Part shown: piece after piece, positions 60,765 through 64,000 of the stretch
Numbering within the stretch: the stretch's first letter is position 1
Layout: every line of letters starts with the position of its first letter
NCBI GenBank assembly: GCA_021774335.1
Contig: JAJFJD010000002.1
Span: 1 to 64,000, forward strand
Origin: Alphaproteobacteria bacterium
GTDB taxonomy: Bacteria; Pseudomonadota; Alphaproteobacteria; UBA8366
Direction of reading: 5' to 3'
DNA: 64,000 bases
Translations under genes and position numbers: made by a program
The notes under the pieces: model-generated
Seen by the model: the letters and a program-made list of their open reading frames with translations, nothing else
The model's database searches: none
Told to the model about the DNA's origin: nothing

Positions 60765-63671
60765 TTACGCTTTCTCAATTCGGCACAGGCTGGTCTTGGA
60801 TTCCTGCATCTGAGTGACGGAATCATAGCCGTAGGTGAAGGCGGTATTCGCCGCCTCGCCGAGGACATAGGGGTCCGCACCCTCGGGATACTTGTCCCGC
60901 AGGTCCTTGCCTTGGAAATGACCAGCGAAGTGGAACGGCATGAACACCACGCCGCGTCCGACACGCTCGGTGACCATGGCCATAACCTTGACCTTCGCCC
61001 CTTCGGGACTGTGCACCCAGACCATTTGACCGTCCTTGATGCCATTGGAGTTGGCATCGAACGGGTTGACCTCGACGAACATGTCCTGCTGGAGTTCGGC
61101 CAGCCACGGGTTCGACCGCGACTCATCGCCACCGCCCTCGTATTCGACCAAACGTCCCGACGTCATGATGATCGGGAAGTCTTTCGAGAAATCCTTCTTC
61201 TGGATACTCGCGTAGAGGGTGGGCAGGCGATACGCCTTGCGGTCGCTATAGGTCGGGTAATCCTTCACCAGATCCCGCCGCGGCGTATACAACGGCTCGC
61301 GATGGATCGGCACCGGATCCGGGAAGGTCCACACGACGGTGCGGGCTTTCGCGTTTCCGAACGGAGCGCAACCGTGCTTGATCGCGACGCGCTGGATGCC
61401 GCCCGACAGGTCGGTCTTCCAGTTTGTCTTGTCACCCGCAACGGCTTCGATGGATTTGCGTTCCGCGTCGGTCAGATCTCCGTCCCAACCGAGCTTCTTC
61501 AGCATCGTCATCGTGAACTCCGGATACCCGTCCTTGATCTCCGAGCCAACCGGATACGAGCCTTCGGCAAGCATATTGGTGCCTTGCAGGCTCGCGGGGA
61601 CCGTCGGCTTCTTCGGTCCGGTCACGCCGTAACGCGCCCGGAAGCAAAGGCCGCCTTCGGCCACCGGCTTGGAGGTGTCGTACAGGTTCGGCGTGCCCGG
61701 GTGCCCCATTTCTGCGGTACCCCAACATGGCCACGGCAATCCGTAATATTCACCGTCACAGGGACCGCCATTGGCGAGCAACGTGGTCCTGTCGAAGGTG
61801 TGCTGGTTCGCCATGTGCTTGCGCAGGCGGTCCGGCGATTGCCCGGTGTAGCCGATCGTCCACATACCCTTGTTGAATTCGAGGGTGATGTCTTCGATCT
61901 TCGGCTCGTTATTCTCGACCTTGATGTTCTTGAACATCTCCTTGTCCATGCCGAACTTCTTGGCGAAAAGATACATGATCTCGTGGTCGGTCTTGGACTC
62001 GAACAGCGGTTTCACGACCGTATCGCGCCACTGTAGCGAGCGGTTCGACGCGGTCACGGAGCCGTAGGTCTCGAACTGTGTCGCGGCCGGAAGCAGGTAG
62101 GTGCCTTCCTTCCGGTCATGCATCACGGCCGATGCTGTCGGATACGGATCGATCACGACCAACAGGTCGAGCTTCTCCATCGCCTTCTTCATATCGAGAC
62201 CGCGCGTCTGCGAGTTCGGCGCGTGTCCCCAGAAGACCATGGCCCGCAGAGTGTCGGGCTGCTCGATATGGTCCTGGGCTTCAAGCACGCCGTCGACCCA
62301 GCGGGAGACCGGAATGCCTTTGCTCTCCATCAGCTTCTTGCTGGCGAAGCGGCCTTTCAGATAGTCGTAGTCGACATCCCAGACCCGCGCCCAATGCTTC
62401 CAGGAGCCAGCCTTCAGCCCGTAGTAACCGGGCAGGGAATGCGACAGCACGCACATGTCGGTTGCGCCCTGCACATTGTCATGGCCGCGGAAGATATTGG
62501 TTCCGCCACCCGACGTGCCCATGTTGCCAAGGGCGAGCTGCAGGATGCAGTAGGCGCGCGTGTTGTTGTTGCCGTTGGCATGCTGGGTGCCGCCCATACA
62601 CCAAATCACGGTGCCGGGACGGTTGTTCGCCATCAGACGCGCGACGCGCTTGAGCTGCGACCCCGGAACGCCGGTAACGCGTTCGGTCTCCTTCGGGTTC
62701 CACTTGGCGATTTCCTTTTGGACTTCGCTCATTCCCCAGACGCGCTGGCGAATGAATTCCTTGTCCTCCCAGTTATTCTCGAAGATGTGCCACAGGACAC
62801 CCCAAATCAGGGCCACGTCCGTGCCCGACCGGAAGCGCACATATTCGTCGGCATGCGCGGCGGTGCGGGTAAAGCGCGGATCGAGAACGATCAGCGGCGC
62901 GTTGTTCTGCTCTTTCGCTTTGAGCAGATGCAGCAGCGACACCGGATGCGCTTCGGCTGGGTTACCGCCAATCAGGAACATCGCACGGCTCTTGTGGATG
63001 TCGTTGTAGCTGTTCGTCATGGCGCCGTAGCCCCAGGTGTTCGCGACACCCGCAACCGTGGTCGAATGACAAATGCGTGCCTGATGGTCACCGTTGTTGC
63101 TGCCCCAGAAGGCATAGAACTTACGGAAGAGATAGGCCTGCTCGTTGCTGTGCTTGGCCGATCCGAGCCAGTAGACCGAGTCCTGTCCCGACTCCTTGCG
63201 GATCGACAGCATCTTGTCGCCGATCTCGTTGATCGCCTGATCCCAACTGATCTTCTTCCACTTGCCGCCTTCCATCTTCATCGGATATTTCAGGCGGCGC
63301 TCGCCATGCGCGTGCTCGCGCACGGACGCGCCTTTGGCGCAGTGGGCGCCGAGATTGAACGGGCTGTCGAAGCCGGGCTCTTGGCCGACCCAGACACCGT
63401 TCTGCACTTCGGCGACGACCGTACAGCCGACGGAGCAATGCGTGCACACCGATTTGATCGTTTCGATCTTACCGGTAGCCGCGCCTGGTTGCGCCGCTTT
63501 GGCCTTGGTCACCGTTCCCCCTGCCAAAGTCGACGCGGCGGCGATACCACCGGCGGCAAGACCCGAGCGGCGCAGGAATGTACGCCGATCGACCGCGCTT
63601 CCGGTCAGCCCGGTAAGCGCCTTTGACAAACGGGGGCCTTTCGCAACCCCATTCGTCTTTTTCGTAAGCAT
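60765..63671 (-). CDS. fdhA: Formate dehydrogenase, molybdopterin catalytic (alpha) subunit, Cys form
   Basis: 968 residues. Tat signal DRRTFLRRSGLAAGG (28-42). [4Fe-4S] cluster Cys76, 79, 83 and 111 (CTHCSVGC). The Mo ligand, selenocysteine in E. coli FdnG, is Cys201 here, next to His202 (ARICHSTTVAG). MGD-binding stretches include FLIGGNPAEAHPVSLLHLLKAK. Periplasmic side of a membrane-bound formate dehydrogenase that oxidises formate to CO2. The C-terminal third has the usual molybdopterin dinucleotide-binding barrel (SRSNPWLAELQQDMFVEVNP). Not interrupted. Confidence 0.95.
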   Translation of the reverse strand: MLTKKTNGVAKGPRLSKALTGLTGSAVDRRTFLRRSGLAAGGIAAASTLAGGTVTKAKAAQPGAATGKIETIKSVCTHCSVGCTVVAEVQNGVWVGQEPGFDSPFNLGAHCAKGASVREHAHGERRLKYPMKMEGGKWKKISWDQAINEIGDKMLSIRKESGQDSVYWLGSAKHSNEQAYLFRKFYAFWGSNNGDHQARICHSTTVAGVANTWGYGAMTNSYNDIHKSRAMFLIGGNPAEAHPVSLLHLLKAKEQNNAPLIVLDPRFTRTAAHADEYVRFRSGTDVALIWGVLWHIFENNWEDKEFIRQRVWGMSEVQKEIAKWNPKETERVTGVPGSQLKRVARLMANNRPGTVIWCMGGTQHANGNNNTRAYCILQLALGNMGTSGGGTNIFRGHDNVQGATDMCVLSHSLPGYYGLKAGSWKHWARVWDVDYDYLKGRFASKKLMESKGIPVSRWVDGVLEAQDHIEQPDTLRAMVFWGHAPNSQTRGLDMKKAMEKLDLLVVIDPYPTASAVMHDRKEGTYLLPAATQFETYGSVTASNRSLQWRDTVVKPLFESKTDHEIMYLFAKKFGMDKEMFKNIKVENNEPKIEDITLEFNKGMWTIGYTGQSPDRLRKHMANQHTFDRTTLLANGGPCDGEYYGLPWPCWGTAEMGHPGTPNLYDTSKPVAEGGLCFRARYGVTGPKKPTVPASLQGTNMLAEGSYPVGSEIKDGYPEFTMTMLKKLGWDGDLTDAERKSIEAVAGDKTNWKTDLSGGIQRVAIKHGCAPFGNAKARTVVWTFPDPVPIHREPLYTPRRDLVKDYPTYSDRKAYRLPTLYASIQKKDFSKDFPIIMTSGRLVEYEGGGDESRSNPWLAELQQDMFVEVNPFDANSNGIKDGQMVWVHSPEGAKVKVMAMVTERVGRGVVFMPFHFAGHFQGKDLRDKYPEGADPYVLGEAANTAFTYGYDSVTQMQESKTSLCRIEKA

Positions 63672-63698
63672 CGCTAGTCCCTTTCCTTAGCCCTCTGA

Positions 63699-63722
63699 CA
63701 CGTTTCCAAGCCGTGAAACGTG
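63699..63722. terminator. Hairpin between the Tat-signal small protein and the catalytic subunit
   Basis: Perfect 8-bp stem, CACGTTTC (63699-63706) with GAAACGTG (63715-63722), eight-base loop. Directly after the small gene's stop in the minus direction. Likely attenuation within the operon. Confidence 0.4.
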
Positions 63723-63723
63723 A

Positions 63724-63924
63724 TCAAAACCGTGAGAGGTCGTACACTTTCTTGACGTGCTCCGTTACTTGATAGTCGGAGTCCGTCGACGTTTTGGTTT
63801 CCGCCGCTTCCGCCGGTTGCGGAGCACTGCCGACGGCCGCCGCGGCGCCTGCGAGGGTTCCAAGCCCAGCCAGCCTGAGAAAATCTCGACGCTGCGCTTT
63901 CTTGGCCTCCTTAGGTTCGCTCAT
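63724..63924 (-). CDS. Formate dehydrogenase-associated small Tat-signal protein
   Basis: 66 residues. Twin-arginine motif AQRRDFLRLAGLG near residue 10, hydrophobic GTLAGAAAAVGS, then a short polar tail ending VKKVYDLSRF. This is the small 'formate dehydrogenase region' Tat protein found directly upstream of fdhA-type genes; its function is unknown. It starts inside the stop of the partial frame on its right. Confidence 0.85.
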   Translation of the reverse strand: MSEPKEAKKAQRRDFLRLAGLGTLAGAAAAVGSAPQPAEAAETKTSTDSDYQVTEHVKKVYDLSRF

Positions 63925-64000
63925 GGTTTCACCCTTCGGTCCATTACGGTGTGCGGCGAGGATTCGTCTTTCGACACGGGCGCGCCGCCGCCCGTCATCA
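63921..64000 (-). CDS. C-terminal end of a gene running off the right edge
   Basis: On the minus strand a frame is open from the window edge for 26 codons (ending HTVMDRRVKP) and stops at TGA 63921-63923, overlapping the ATG of the small Tat protein. The overlap style suggests a real gene in the same operon. A TorD-type chaperone is commonly found at this position, but the visible part shows no motif. Confidence 0.35.
   Translation of the reverse strand, partial: MTGGGAPVSKDESSPHTVMDRRVKP

Noticed and set aside
62118-63626. 502-codon plus-strand open frame
   Set aside because: Antisense to the formate dehydrogenase catalytic gene, whose motifs are complete.
60765-63671. Selenocysteine-containing formate dehydrogenase
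   Set aside because: The Mo-ligand position is an ordinary Cys codon (residue 201), there is no in-frame TGA there.

Overview
This window looks like chromosomal DNA of a GC-rich alphaproteobacterium, probably an environmental Rhodospirillales- or Rhizobiales-like heterotroph. That is an inference from gene content: many periplasmic-binding-protein transporters (ABC and TRAP), MmgE/PrpD, UbiD, LLM flavin enzymes, a CoxL-type molybdenum hydroxylase and a membrane-bound formate dehydrogenase. No rRNA, tRNA or CRISPR array was seen.

Layout. Positions 1-1.8 kb are the edge of a mobile region: the first codons of an IS110-family transposase with a structured leader, then a P4-type tyrosine integrase. 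From 1.9 to 8.8 kb come single genes: a malate/lactate-type dehydrogenase, a Na/Pi symporter behind a PhoB-type box, several small envelope proteins and a five-bladed propeller glycosidase. From 9 to 14.4 kb there is a NitT/TauT-type ABC transporter followed by a sulfotransferase and an MmgE/PrpD protein. From 14.4 to 18.6 kb an aminotransferase, an LLM flavin enzyme and a GntR regulator lie divergent from an enolase-superfamily enzyme, with a palindromic operator between them. The stretch 18.7-25.5 kb holds an MBL hydrolase, a GNAT enzyme, an MFS carrier, a compact cassette of small unknown genes (21.8-23.2 kb), an alpha/beta hydrolase and an EEP nuclease-like protein. From 26 to 31.7 kb there is a polyamine-type ABC transporter operon with a racemase and an acetyltransferase. 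From 31.7 to 36.5 kb there are two hydrolytic enzymes and a complete TRAP transporter. From 36.8 to 44.2 kb come an AhpD-like protein, a heme/ferredoxin-coupled cyclase, a sulfatase, a UbiD decarboxylase, a VOC enzyme and trehalose phosphatase. From 44.4 to 48.3 kb lies a molybdenum hydroxylase operon with its own MoaD-like protein.

The most unusual locus is 48.3-53.5 kb. A Tat-exported WD40 propeller (650 aa) carries 13 cysteines, all in its last 176 residues. It is translationally coupled to a radical SAM/SPASM enzyme and faces a convergent helical-repeat protein. I read this as a candidate peptide- or protein-maturation system in which the SPASM enzyme modifies the Cys-rich tail of an exported beta-propeller.

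From 56.5 kb to the right edge, everything is on the minus strand and reads as one formate dehydrogenase operon: Tat-signal small protein, Mo catalytic subunit with Cys in place of Sec, Fe-S subunit, a small lipoprotein, cytochrome b subunit, PepSY protein, a WD40-cytochrome c fusion and a 42-residue membrane microprotein. Hairpins sit in several of its intergenic gaps.

Other points are non-AUG starts (ATT at 3317, ATC at 15601, TTG at 58559), a probable leaderless GntR mRNA, several perfect palindromes upstream of transporter and enzyme genes, and an in-frame amber codon that removes the last membrane segment of a small protein.
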